Source: Bacteroidota bacterium (GTDB lineage: Bacteria; Bacteroidota; Bacteroidia; Flavobacteriales_D; Crocinitomicaceae). From it: a DNA stretch of 11,194 nucleotides. Shown one piece after another: positions 4,228 to 11,194 of the stretch. Within the stretch, counting starts at the first letter, position 1; each line of letters begins with the position of its first letter. A program made the translations under genes and the position numbers. The DNA lies in NCBI GenBank assembly GCA_018825925.1, contig JAHKAT010000005.1, positions 1 through 11,194 of the forward strand, given 5' to 3'. The notes below the pieces were generated by a model. It had not been told where the DNA came from. It made no database searches and was given only the letters and a program-made list of their open reading frames with translations.

Positions 4228-6705
4228 TTGTGGGTCAACGTCGATATTTAAACGCACACCTTTGTTGTGTGCTTTACTGAAAAACAGATCTATTAATTCT
4301 GTCAATTTGTCTTTTACCTTTTTGTCTGACAAACTCTTGTCGACTTTTAATTTGGTTACTTTGATATATTGATTATTGATCCTAGGTATCAACCCAAACT
4401 CTGGCCCCATCACACTTTCTTTAAATACGGAGCGAAGAATGTCTGTGAATTCCTTCGCGGAAGCGTTTAATTGATTTTCATTGCGGTGTTTTAAAGTAAA
4501 ATCAATCATTTTAAAAAATGGTGGGTAATGATAATTTTCGCGTTCTATGATTTCGTGATTGAAAAACCCAATATAATCATGCGAATATACTTTTTCTATA
4601 ACCCAATGCTCTGGTTGCCCCGTTTGAATAATCACCTGACCTCGTTTTATTTTTCTTCCGGCACGTCCAGCTACTTGTGTCATCATTTGAAATGACTTTT
4701 CAAAAGCTCTAAAATCTGGGCGATTTAATAAACTATCAGCATCCATAATTCCTACCAAGCTAACGTTATCGAAGTCTAGGCCTTTGGATATCATTTGTGT
4801 ACCAATAAGAATATCGATTTGTTGTTCGCCAAAACGATTCAATATGTTTTCATAGGCGTATTTTGACCGAGTAGTGTCTAAATCAAGTCGACCAATAGAG
4901 GCTTTTGGAAACAAAATTTGCATTTCATCTTCAATTTTCTCCGTCCCAAAACCAATCATTTTTAATCGATTACTCCCACAGCTTTTGCACGAACCCATAG
5001 GTGGTGCTATGTGACTACAGTAATGACATTTTAGGGAATTGGTTTTTTTGTGATAAGTCATAGAAACATCACAGTTAACGCATTTCGGTGTCCAGTTGCA
5101 GATTTCACACTGCCATCTCGGATTATATCCTCTTCTGTTTTGAAATAAAATTACTTGCTCTTCCGCGTTTAATCTTTTCCTGATTTCATCCACTAAAAAA
5201 GGGGTGAAAAATTGGAAGTCGGGATCTTTTTTTCGCTCTTTCTTAATATCTGCAACTAAAATCTCAGGCATTTCCATGTTTTTGAAACGCTTTGAAAGGG
5301 TCACCAAGCCATATTTGCCTGATTTTGCATTTGAATAGGTTTCTAAGCAGGGTGTTGCACTTCCCAAAAGGGTCTTTGCTTGATGTAAGTGCGCCAGAAC
5401 GATAGCTGCATCTCTAGCATTGTACCGCGGCGATGGGTCGTATTGTTTGAATGATCCCTCGTGCTCTTCATCAATGATAATTAAACCGAGTTTTTGAAAA
5501 GGAAGAAAAATCGCCGATCGTGCACCCAAAACTATTCTGTAATTGTTTGGATTGTTCTCTAAGACTTTGTTCCAAATTTCAACTCTTTCATTCTGATTAA
5601 ATTTTGAATGATAAACTCCAATTTTTTCACCGAAAAAGGAGGTTAGTCGTGTAACTAACTGTGTGGTTAAAGCGATTTCTGGAACCAAAAACAAAATTTG
5701 ATTTCCTTTTTTAAGCTCGTCTTCAATTAGTTGAACATAAATTTCTGTTTTACCAGAACCGGTTACTCCATGTAATAAGCAGACGGGATTAATCGTTAAT
5801 TTTTCTACAATCTCCTGATAGGCCGTACTTTGGTCTTCAGACAGAAGGAGTGTTTTTTCTTCAGGACTAACAATTGAATCCAAACGAGATAATTCTTTTT
5901 GAAAAATCTGGATGCACTCTTTTTGTTCTAAGGTTTTTAAAGTACTTGTTGAAATCCCGTCAACCTCCAAGTCTTTTTTCCAAACCTCTTGCATGCTTCC
6001 GTTGGAATAATTTCCTTTTGAAAGTATAGCCAGTAGAGCATCCAATTGTTTAGCTTTCGTTTTTTTATTTTCCCAAGCTTGAACAAGTTGTTCTAGATTT
6101 TCTTCGATTAAGTAAAATTCGGAAAGAAGAACAGCTGAGGCTGTTTTTGCTGAGTAACGATCGTTTAAACTTTCAATGCTCATCAATATTTTTCGATCGA
6201 GCATTTTCTTTATAATCGGTTGAATTGTTTGAATGCCGACAATAGAAGTTATTTCTTTTAAATCTAAAACCTCTTGAATTTGCAGTGCTTCTACTATTTG
6301 ATACTCTCTGTCATTTAACGCTGTAGTTTGATCAAAATCAGGATGTAGAATAACTTTAGTTTCACTGGCTAATTTGAGATTAGAAGGTAGAGCAGCACTC
6401 ATAACATCGCCAATAGGGGCCATGTAATACTGCGACATCCAATGCCAAAATTGAATCTGTTTTCCGGTAACTATGGGTTGATCATCCAAAAAATGTTCGA
6501 CATATTTAGCGACATATTTTTGTGGTGGAATCTCGTGAAATTTGACAATAATTCCGGTTACTAATTTAGATTTTCCAAAAGGTACAATAACTCTTGTGCC
6601 AATCTGAACCAGCGCATTGTTCTCAAACGGAACCCTATAAGTAAAAGCCTGATGGATGGGAACAGGCAAAATAACATCTACGAAAAGAGTTAGCCTCTCA
6701 CTCAT
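4225..6705 (-). CDS. priA: Replication restart helicase PriA (primosomal protein N')
   Basis: PriA is a 3'-to-5' superfamily 2 DNA helicase that recognises stalled forks and reloads the replisome. The 826-residue protein has the expected order of parts: the DNA-binding domain at about 5-105 (PVPIHQAFTYRVP, GTRVIVPFG), a winged-helix/linker region to about 280, Walker A GVTGSGKT (313-320), Walker B DEEH (412-415) with the following aromatic-rich loop to RYNARDAA, GSATP (448-452), and a zinc-binding insert with eight cysteines (C533, C536, C542, C545, C560, C563, C573, C576). These are followed by the helicase motifs GTQMISKGLDFDNV (635-648) and QVAGRAGR (677-684), and a C-terminal domain with RINNQYIK (775-782). 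All catalytic and zinc-binding residues are intact. It lies 36 bases after the lipoprotein gene on the same strand and I see no strong promoter in that gap, so the two may be cotranscribed. Confidence 0.97.
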   Translation of the reverse strand: MSERLTLFVDVILPVPIHQAFTYRVPFENNALVQIGTRVIVPFGKSKLVTGIIVKFHEIPPQKYVAKYVEHFLDDQPIVTGKQIQFWHWMSQYYMAPIGDVMSAALPSNLKLASETKVILHPDFDQTTALNDREYQIVEALQIQEVLDLKEITSIVGIQTIQPIIKKMLDRKILMSIESLNDRYSAKTASAVLLSEFYLIEENLEQLVQAWENKKTKAKQLDALLAILSKGNYSNGSMQEVWKKDLEVDGISTSTLKTLEQKECIQIFQKELSRLDSIVSPEEKTLLLSEDQSTAYQEIVEKLTINPVCLLHGVTGSGKTEIYVQLIEDELKKGNQILFLVPEIALTTQLVTRLTSFFGEKIGVYHSKFNQNERVEIWNKVLENNPNNYRIVLGARSAIFLPFQKLGLIIIDEEHEGSFKQYDPSPRYNARDAAIVLAHLHQAKTLLGSATPCLETYSNAKSGKYGLVTLSKRFKNMEMPEILVADIKKERKKDPDFQFFTPFLVDEIRKRLNAEEQVILFQNRRGYNPRWQCEICNWTPKCVNCDVSMTYHKKTNSLKCHYCSHIAPPMGSCKSCGSNRLKMIGFGTEKIEDEMQILFPKASIGRLDLDTTRSKYAYENILNRFGEQQIDILIGTQMISKGLDFDNVSLVGIMDADSLLNRPDFRAFEKSFQMMTQVAGRAGRKIKRGQVIIQTGQPEHWVIEKVYSHDYIGFFNHEIIERENYHYPPFFKMIDFTLKHRNENQLNASAKEFTDILRSVFKESVMGPEFGLIPRINNQYIKVTKLKVDKSLSDKKVKDKLTELIDLFFSKAHNKGVRLNIDVDPQ

Positions 6706-6741
6706 GTGTTAAAGATAAAAACAAAAAGGAATTGATAGTGT

Positions 6742-7839
6742 TTAGTTACACTTGAAGTCGTCGTTACTGTCGTTTACATGCTGGCTGCAAAACAAAAAGT
6801 TAACCAAAGACGCTCCTTGACATAATTCACGAGTAGAATTTTTGTCAATAGCTCTAAATGACGTTTGTTGATTGTTTTGATTCAAGTTGATGAAAGACTT
6901 GTAAAAGGATATTGTTTTACGAGATGAAAAGACTCCCAAAACTCGATAGTCACCATTAACGGTTAAGTTGGTGAAAATAGGTTTGTTTTGTGATAGAGAT
7001 GAAGATGGTTTGGTTACCGCTACGTAATTGAACAAATCTGTTGAACCACCTGTAAAAGTAAATCGTATGCCTTCTAGATTTCGTTTTGTGATGGTGTTGT
7101 CGTTTGTAATTCCATTGCGTATTGTTTGGTAAAAAGATTGTCCTTGAGCGGATGCACTGTAAGTAGCTCCACTTGATTCACCTTCAAAAATATTCCATGG
7201 AATGGTCACTGTGTCTTTTTGATTGCCTCTGAATTCTGAAATTAAAATATCTAATCTTACATTTGCAAATGCACTAGTTCCTTTATTGAAACTAACAGAT
7301 TGAGAAACAAACTCACCTGGTAATTTGGCAAACCTCAAGGATGATGTTTGGTTTTCCAAAGTATTATTTTCTGCAAATCCGCTAACCAATTGAGTTTCCC
7401 CTTTAACGATAAGTTTACTATCGTTTATGTTCACGGTCAAGCGATAAACGGCTTCATTTTTAAGAGCTGGTTCAGTAATCGTTGTAAAATAATACGCTTT
7501 ATATTCTGGACCAAAAAACACCCCATTTGTAGATTTGTCTTTCAATAAAGTATCTCTTAGATTCCAAGTTCTTTCAATTTTACCCCCGATTATTTCTTCT
7601 ATTTTGGCTTCCACCTTTTCGAAATAATTAGAATCAGGAATTTTTGCAAAATCCAATGCGTTTCCTGGACCAACAAAACCTCTGTTTATTTTGATGTAAT
7701 GAACGCTGTCGGTCTGATCTAATAAGCCAAAAATAACAGGTGTTTCTTTATAACTGGTGTTAACGTCAATTTCTTCTTTACACGCAGAAAGAAATAAAAT
7801 CATTACAGATAAGCTGAAAAAGGATATAAGTTGCTTCAT
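6742..7839 (-). CDS. Lipoprotein of unknown function, possibly DUF4249-like
   Basis: The 365-residue protein starts with a type II signal peptide: basic start MKQ, a hydrophobic core at 4-17, and the lipobox LSAC with C20 as the lipidated residue. The mature protein begins CKEEID. A lysine followed by two acidic residues just after the cysteine resembles the lipoprotein export signal of some Bacteroidota, so it may face outward on the outer membrane. The rest is predicted to be mostly beta-strand, with ETPVIFGLLDQTDSVHYIKINRGF near the N-terminus of the mature part and VNGDYRVLGVFSSRKTISFY (294-313) near the end. This pattern recalls Bacteroidota DUF4249-type lipoproteins, but the match is from memory and weak. 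Three cysteines near the C-terminus (340, 351, 364) could form a disulfide. It is followed by priA after 36 bases and preceded by the VOC gene after 87 bases. Confidence 0.82.
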   Translation of the reverse strand: MKQLISFFSLSVMILFLSACKEEIDVNTSYKETPVIFGLLDQTDSVHYIKINRGFVGPGNALDFAKIPDSNYFEKVEAKIEEIIGGKIERTWNLRDTLLKDKSTNGVFFGPEYKAYYFTTITEPALKNEAVYRLTVNINDSKLIVKGETQLVSGFAENNTLENQTSSLRFAKLPGEFVSQSVSFNKGTSAFANVRLDILISEFRGNQKDTVTIPWNIFEGESSGATYSASAQGQSFYQTIRNGITNDNTITKRNLEGIRFTFTGGSTDLFNYVAVTKPSSSLSQNKPIFTNLTVNGDYRVLGVFSSRKTISFYKSFINLNQNNQQTSFRAIDKNSTRELCQGASLVNFLFCSQHVNDSNDDFKCN

Positions 7840-7926
7840 TTTTTAAAATCAGATTGGGTGTAAAGTTAGTGTTTTTTTGGTGTTTCGAGCCTTCAGTTAA
7901 TCAGCAATACCTACCGTTTAAAAAGT

Positions 7927-8994
7927 TTAACCTTTGAAACGATTCATTGCCATTGCTTTCAACATCCATTTAGGTAAATGTTTGGCAGGGTTTCTTTTTT
8001 TAAGGTGAACATACCAATTTAATTTTTTCAGAATTGGTACTTTATGGGTTTCAACAAATTCAATCAAAGTGCCATCAGGATCTTCAATGTAACTGAAACG
8101 TCCACCTGCTTCACCCATGTCAAAAGTGTTTCCCGAATCAACGGTAAAAGGAAATCCAGCAGATTCACAATCTTTTTGTAATTGGTTCATTCCTTGAATA
8201 TCAAAGCAAAGATGGATGAATCCCCAGTCGCCCCAATATCTGTTTTCAAATATTTTTCTGCGATCTGTTCTTTCTAAATGCTCTATTAACTCAATTTCTG
8301 TCGAGCCTAAAAGTTGAGCAAATGGACCTTTGCGAGGTTTAGAATGTCTCAATAAAACTCTTCGTATTTTTCCATTTCCACCTTCTAGGGTTCCAAAACA
8401 TGGAAAGCTATCGATTTTATCGTACACCACAAGGTCGTAACCCAATACATCTTTGTACAAAGCAAGTGATTGATTTATATTGCTAACACCAATGGTTGCG
8501 CCGGCCACTCCTCCACAATTTGAAGCATGTTTTGTATTTCCAAACCAGTCAATTCCTTCTACAATTTCGAAAATATTACCATTCGGGTCTTTAACCAAAA
8601 AGTGTTTACCGCCATTGGGTTGAGTTTCAATATTTGAAATTAAATCAGCTCCGTTTTCTTTGAAGTGCTGAAAAGAGGCCTCAATGTTTTTACTTTTTAT
8701 TTTACACATGTATAATCCAAAATCACCAAGTTGAATGGTAAATTCAGCTTTATTGGTTGGGCGAGATGTAAATTGCCATATTTCAAATCCACCGCCGCCA
8801 TCCATGGACAAAGCCAAAGTTGCTGTTCTTTTATGGACCTCTCCACCAGTGTATTTGGTCATTAGAGGAGCTTCTGCTGCATCTTCAAAAACGCGAATAT
8901 CTACTCCAAAAAATAGTCGATACCAAGCCCAACTTTCTTGTACATTCGGGACACCGATTCCCATTTGTTGTATTCCGCTAATGATTTTATCCAT
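7927..8994 (-). CDS. Double-domain VOC (glyoxalase/dioxygenase superfamily) protein
   Basis: The 355-residue soluble protein contains two vicinal-oxygen-chelate domains, that is four beta-alpha-beta-beta-beta modules, at about 5-147 and 162-316. Typical module ends are GGKHFLVKDPNGNIFEIVE (128-146) and GRFSYIEDPDGTLIEFVE (298-315). The glutamates that usually bind metal at the end of each module are visible (E71, E143, E234, E312), but of the four positions where a ligand histidine normally begins a module only one has it (H261, FIHLCFDI). The others read QMGIGV, GLYMCKI and ATIGV. A basic tail at 317-355 (KKLNWYVHLKKRNPAKHLPKW) follows the last domain. The reaction and substrate are unknown; the superfamily includes glyoxalases, extradiol dioxygenases, epimerases and resistance proteins. 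The gene has its own good promoter and probably reads on toward the lipoprotein gene. Confidence 0.9.
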   Translation of the reverse strand: MDKIISGIQQMGIGVPNVQESWAWYRLFFGVDIRVFEDAAEAPLMTKYTGGEVHKRTATLALSMDGGGGFEIWQFTSRPTNKAEFTIQLGDFGLYMCKIKSKNIEASFQHFKENGADLISNIETQPNGGKHFLVKDPNGNIFEIVEGIDWFGNTKHASNCGGVAGATIGVSNINQSLALYKDVLGYDLVVYDKIDSFPCFGTLEGGNGKIRRVLLRHSKPRKGPFAQLLGSTEIELIEHLERTDRRKIFENRYWGDWGFIHLCFDIQGMNQLQKDCESAGFPFTVDSGNTFDMGEAGGRFSYIEDPDGTLIEFVETHKVPILKKLNWYVHLKKRNPAKHLPKWMLKAMAMNRFKG

Positions 8995-9008
8995 GGTGAA
9001 ATTTTGGG

Positions 9009-9040
9009 CAAATATAAGGAATTGAATGTTCAGAACCCAA
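9009..9040 (-). promoter_or_regulatory. Promoter of the VOC gene, TTG-N21-TATATTTG
   Basis: On the minus strand TATATTTG (complement of 9009-9016) matches TAnnTTTG exactly. TTG (complement of 9038-9040) lies 21 bases upstream, two more than the usual 19. The predicted start is about 8-10 bases before the ATG at 8994, giving a very short leader without a Shine-Dalgarno sequence. Confidence 0.65.
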
Positions 9041-9073
9041 GTGTTAAATATGGAGAGTACAGTTGGATGTTTT

Positions 9074-9100
9074 GGTCTAAATCGATTTAGCGATTAGACC
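9074..9100. other. Hairpin overlapping the stop codon of the patatin gene
   Basis: GGTCTAAATCG (9074-9084) and CGATTAGACC (9091-9100) pair with a single bulged A around a six-base loop. The overlapping stretch CTAAATCGATTTAG (9077-9090) is also a perfect 14-base palindrome. It includes the stop codon (9087-9089). No T-run follows on the minus strand, so it is not a standard intrinsic terminator. It may act as a weak terminator, an mRNA 3'-end stabiliser, or a protein-binding site just upstream of the VOC promoter. Confidence 0.45.
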
Positions 9101-11194
9101 TCTCATTGAAAATTACATAGCCAAAACTGACTTGTAGTGAAAATGGCTTTTTCTGAGCAGGGAAGTAGTTGGTTGAAAAGCGAATAGGGCCAAAAAATGA
9201 ATTGTACACCAAGGAAGCTGAAGCCATGAAAGTTTCTCCTTTAAAAGGTTTCGAGTAACCAAATGTTCCATTATCTCCTTGAAGTAGAATAACTAAAGGT
9301 TGATAGATGAATCCATCGAAACGTACGTCGAGGCCCTTGCGAATCGTAAAAATCACGTTGGTTCCACCTCCAAAAAACAAGGGGGATCTGTATTCAGGTA
9401 GAAAAAAGGTTTGCGCGTCGGGAACTAAATCAAAAGTAGTAAGCTGAAGTATTGATGCTGTGTAATTTGCAAACAAGGACTGTGTGTTAAACGTGGCCTG
9501 ACCTTGCAATCCTAAATGGAAAAAAGGTTTATCGATAATAAAGGTTTGAGCGCTAAAATTAAAATTAAACCAAGAATGTAAATTCCGAATGGCATACTCA
9601 TTGGGTGAGGTAGATCCAGAAACAGACATTTCACGGCCATTCACGTATCTAGCTTTCAAGCTAAAAGCAGAGCCTGAGCTAGCGAACTGTTTTCTGTTTA
9701 ATGAATTTTGTTTGATTTCCCATGAAAGGTTAAATCCTTCAAAATGAGTTTCGTCTGTTGTGTCAGAAACTCCAAAGGTGTTACTTTGGTAGTAATCATC
9801 TTCGTTTTTAAAATAACGAGCATCATAAATGGAAACTGAGTTATTTCCAATAGGATGAAAAAGTTTGACTCCCGTATAGCTTTCATTTTGTATCAAAAAT
9901 GATGGCTTTACCTCTTCGAAGAAAGTAGCGAATGATTTGAAATAATCCCATCTATTACGTGTGTAGTAGGGTTGAATTGTCAAAGGAAAAAAGGCTGGTA
10001 ATTCAATTTTAACACTGCCATGTGCCGATCCATAAAACTTTCCGAAATAAGTTGATCCATGCAGTTTGGTCGCTGTTTTACGCAAACCTAAATAAGTAAG
10101 TCCAATGTAGCCTTGATTCACCGGTCGTGATGAAATGTGGCCGCCTACATCGAGTTTCCATTCGTTACTTCTTTGTACTTCCAAGTTTAAATCATAGAAA
10201 TTATTTTCGTTCAATTTTAATACCGGAAAGAGGAAGTCAATTTGTTCGGTTGCTGCCAATCGATAGTATCTTCGTTCTAAATAAGCTAAAGAAAAAGTGG
10301 AGTCTGCGCGCTTGCTTAGCAAAGATCGGCGAATGAAATAATCGGTGTTTTTAGGTGAATTGATTTGAATATTGTCAATTTTATAATTTTCACTTTGGGC
10401 TTTAAAGAGTTTTCTTTTAACGGCCAAACTATCTGGTGAAATCGTATTTTTAATATAAGGTAAAATACTGTCAGAATATTTAATACCGGCGGCATAACCT
10501 TTGGCTATTGCATCTTCCACTGCGGTAAATTCGAAAGTGCTTATTTCAAGTTTTGGTTCAATAATAAAACCATTTTCACATGGTAAATCAAAATTTGAAT
10601 AAGAAACCAACATATTGATTACTTGACTAATCAAGTCTTTCTCCATGGGTTGCTCCGCATTGTATGAAACGTTGCTTCCAACGATGTAATCGGGCGAGAA
10701 CTCACTGTAAAGTACATCAGCAGGAAAATTATTGTACAAACCACCGTCAAATAAAAGTCGCCCATTGATCCGCAATGGTTCAAAATAAAATGGAAAAGTC
10801 ATGGATGCTCGAACAGCTTCATTTAGGGGACCATTTCTGAAAACCACACTTTTTTTAGAGACTATATCTGAAGCGAGACATCGAAAGGGAATGAAGAGGT
10901 CGTTAAAATTGTTGTTATGAGCGGCGCCAACTGTTCCTAAAATCTTTAGCATCTCAAAATCTAGAAAAGTGGAATTGCTTATATTGGTAGGAAGCGATTT
11001 TTTAAACACACTATCTCTGGAAAATGAAAACTCGAACATACTCGCCGTAGGTTCATTTTCTTTTATCAAAAACTGTTGTTGGGGTTTTAGATTACCGGTC
11101 GACATTGTGAGAAAATCTTCATTCAAAACAAAATCTTTAATCTCTTGTGGTGAATATCCTGCGGCGTATAACGCGCCTATCAAAGCTCCAGCAG
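9087..11194 (-). CDS. Patatin-like phospholipase with POTRA and outer-membrane barrel (type Vd-like), 5' partial
   Basis: The gene enters from the right edge without its start. The first full codons read A-G-A-L-I-G-A-L-Y-A-A-G-Y-S, the stretch after the patatin nucleophile motif G-x-S-x-G. The two bases before them are CT, which fits a TCT serine codon, so the window appears to cut at the catalytic serine. Counting from the TTG at 11183, the catalytic aspartate is D146 in FDGGLYNNFP and the patatin domain runs to about 250. Residues about 268-340 (YKIDNIQINSPKNTDYFIRR onward) look like one POTRA domain, and about 340-698 is a run of amphipathic beta-strands like an Omp85/BamA-type barrel ending in QVSFGYVIF. 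This order matches PlpD-type patatins (type Vd) and the long patatin proteins common in Bacteroidota. Its likely location is the outer membrane with the lipase domain outside or periplasmic. It ends in NERSNR instead of a terminal aromatic residue. Confidence 0.93.
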   Translation of the reverse strand, partial: AGALIGALYAAGYSPQEIKDFVLNEDFLTMSTGNLKPQQQFLIKENEPTASMFEFSFSRDSVFKKSLPTNISNSTFLDFEMLKILGTVGAAHNNNFNDLFIPFRCLASDIVSKKSVVFRNGPLNEAVRASMTFPFYFEPLRINGRLLFDGGLYNNFPADVLYSEFSPDYIVGSNVSYNAEQPMEKDLISQVINMLVSYSNFDLPCENGFIIEPKLEISTFEFTAVEDAIAKGYAAGIKYSDSILPYIKNTISPDSLAVKRKLFKAQSENYKIDNIQINSPKNTDYFIRRSLLSKRADSTFSLAYLERRYYRLAATEQIDFLFPVLKLNENNFYDLNLEVQRSNEWKLDVGGHISSRPVNQGYIGLTYLGLRKTATKLHGSTYFGKFYGSAHGSVKIELPAFFPLTIQPYYTRNRWDYFKSFATFFEEVKPSFLIQNESYTGVKLFHPIGNNSVSIYDARYFKNEDDYYQSNTFGVSDTTDETHFEGFNLSWEIKQNSLNRKQFASSGSAFSLKARYVNGREMSVSGSTSPNEYAIRNLHSWFNFNFSAQTFIIDKPFFHLGLQGQATFNTQSLFANYTASILQLTTFDLVPDAQTFFLPEYRSPLFFGGGTNVIFTIRKGLDVRFDGFIYQPLVILLQGDNGTFGYSKPFKGETFMASASLVYNSFFGPIRFSTNYFPAQKKPFSLQVSFGYVIFNERSNR

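Noticed and set aside
7840..7926. Promoter for the lipoprotein gene at TAACTTTA (minus strand)
   Set aside because: It misses the final G of TAnnTTTG and has no TTG at a suitable distance upstream, so cotranscription with the VOC gene is as likely.
10127..10336. 69-residue plus-strand frame inside the patatin gene
   Set aside because: It lies opposite the POTRA/barrel coding region, which is clearly the real gene, and has no start context.
1..11194. CRISPR array, toxin-antitoxin pair, prophage or defence island
   Set aside because: No regularly spaced repeats, no small overlapping toxin/antitoxin-like gene pairs and no phage or nuclease signatures were seen; the identifiable genes are mainly housekeeping or envelope genes.

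Overview
The window looks like an ordinary, AT-rich chromosomal segment of a member of the Bacteroidota, most likely in or near the Flavobacteriales. The main evidence is a short primary sigma factor of about 289 residues without region 1.1 that begins MRQLKIV, promoters of the form TTG-N19-TAnnTTTG, almost no Shine-Dalgarno sequences, and a lipoprotein and a patatin/beta-barrel protein typical of that phylum. The placement below phylum level is inference.

Layout, left to right. Positions 1-80 hold the last 25 codons of an unidentified plus-strand gene. It converges on a minus-strand tRNA pair, tRNA-Ser(GCT) then tRNA-Pro(TGG), and a hairpin at 114-149 can terminate transcription from both sides. 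Next comes a compact minus-strand operon read from 3140 down to 603: low-molecular-weight tyrosine phosphatase, an RsmI-like tetrapyrrole-methylase-fold methyltransferase, methionine aminopeptidase (map), and an unrecognised multi-pass membrane protein. Two of its junctions overlap (11 bases, and TAATG). Across a 184-base divergent intergenic region lies rpoD on the plus strand. It converges with priA, and the two share one bidirectional terminator.

From 4225 to the right edge every gene is on the minus strand. In transcription order they are the patatin-like outer-membrane phospholipase (its 5' end is cut by the window edge at the catalytic serine codon), a double-domain VOC protein with a clear promoter, a lipoprotein of unknown function, and priA 36 bases downstream of the lipoprotein gene.

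The genes are mostly housekeeping: transcription initiation (rpoD), replication restart (priA), N-terminal methionine removal (map), and tRNA supply. The envelope genes (patatin/barrel, lipoprotein) and the VOC protein are less well defined. I found no CRISPR array, phage module, complete insertion sequence or defence system, and nothing that amounts to a new multi-gene system. The points most worth a second look are the patatin-POTRA-barrel architecture, the near-leaderless phosphatase promoter, the palindromes upstream of rpoD, the uncharacterised membrane protein translationally coupled to map, and the VOC protein that has lost most metal-ligand histidines.
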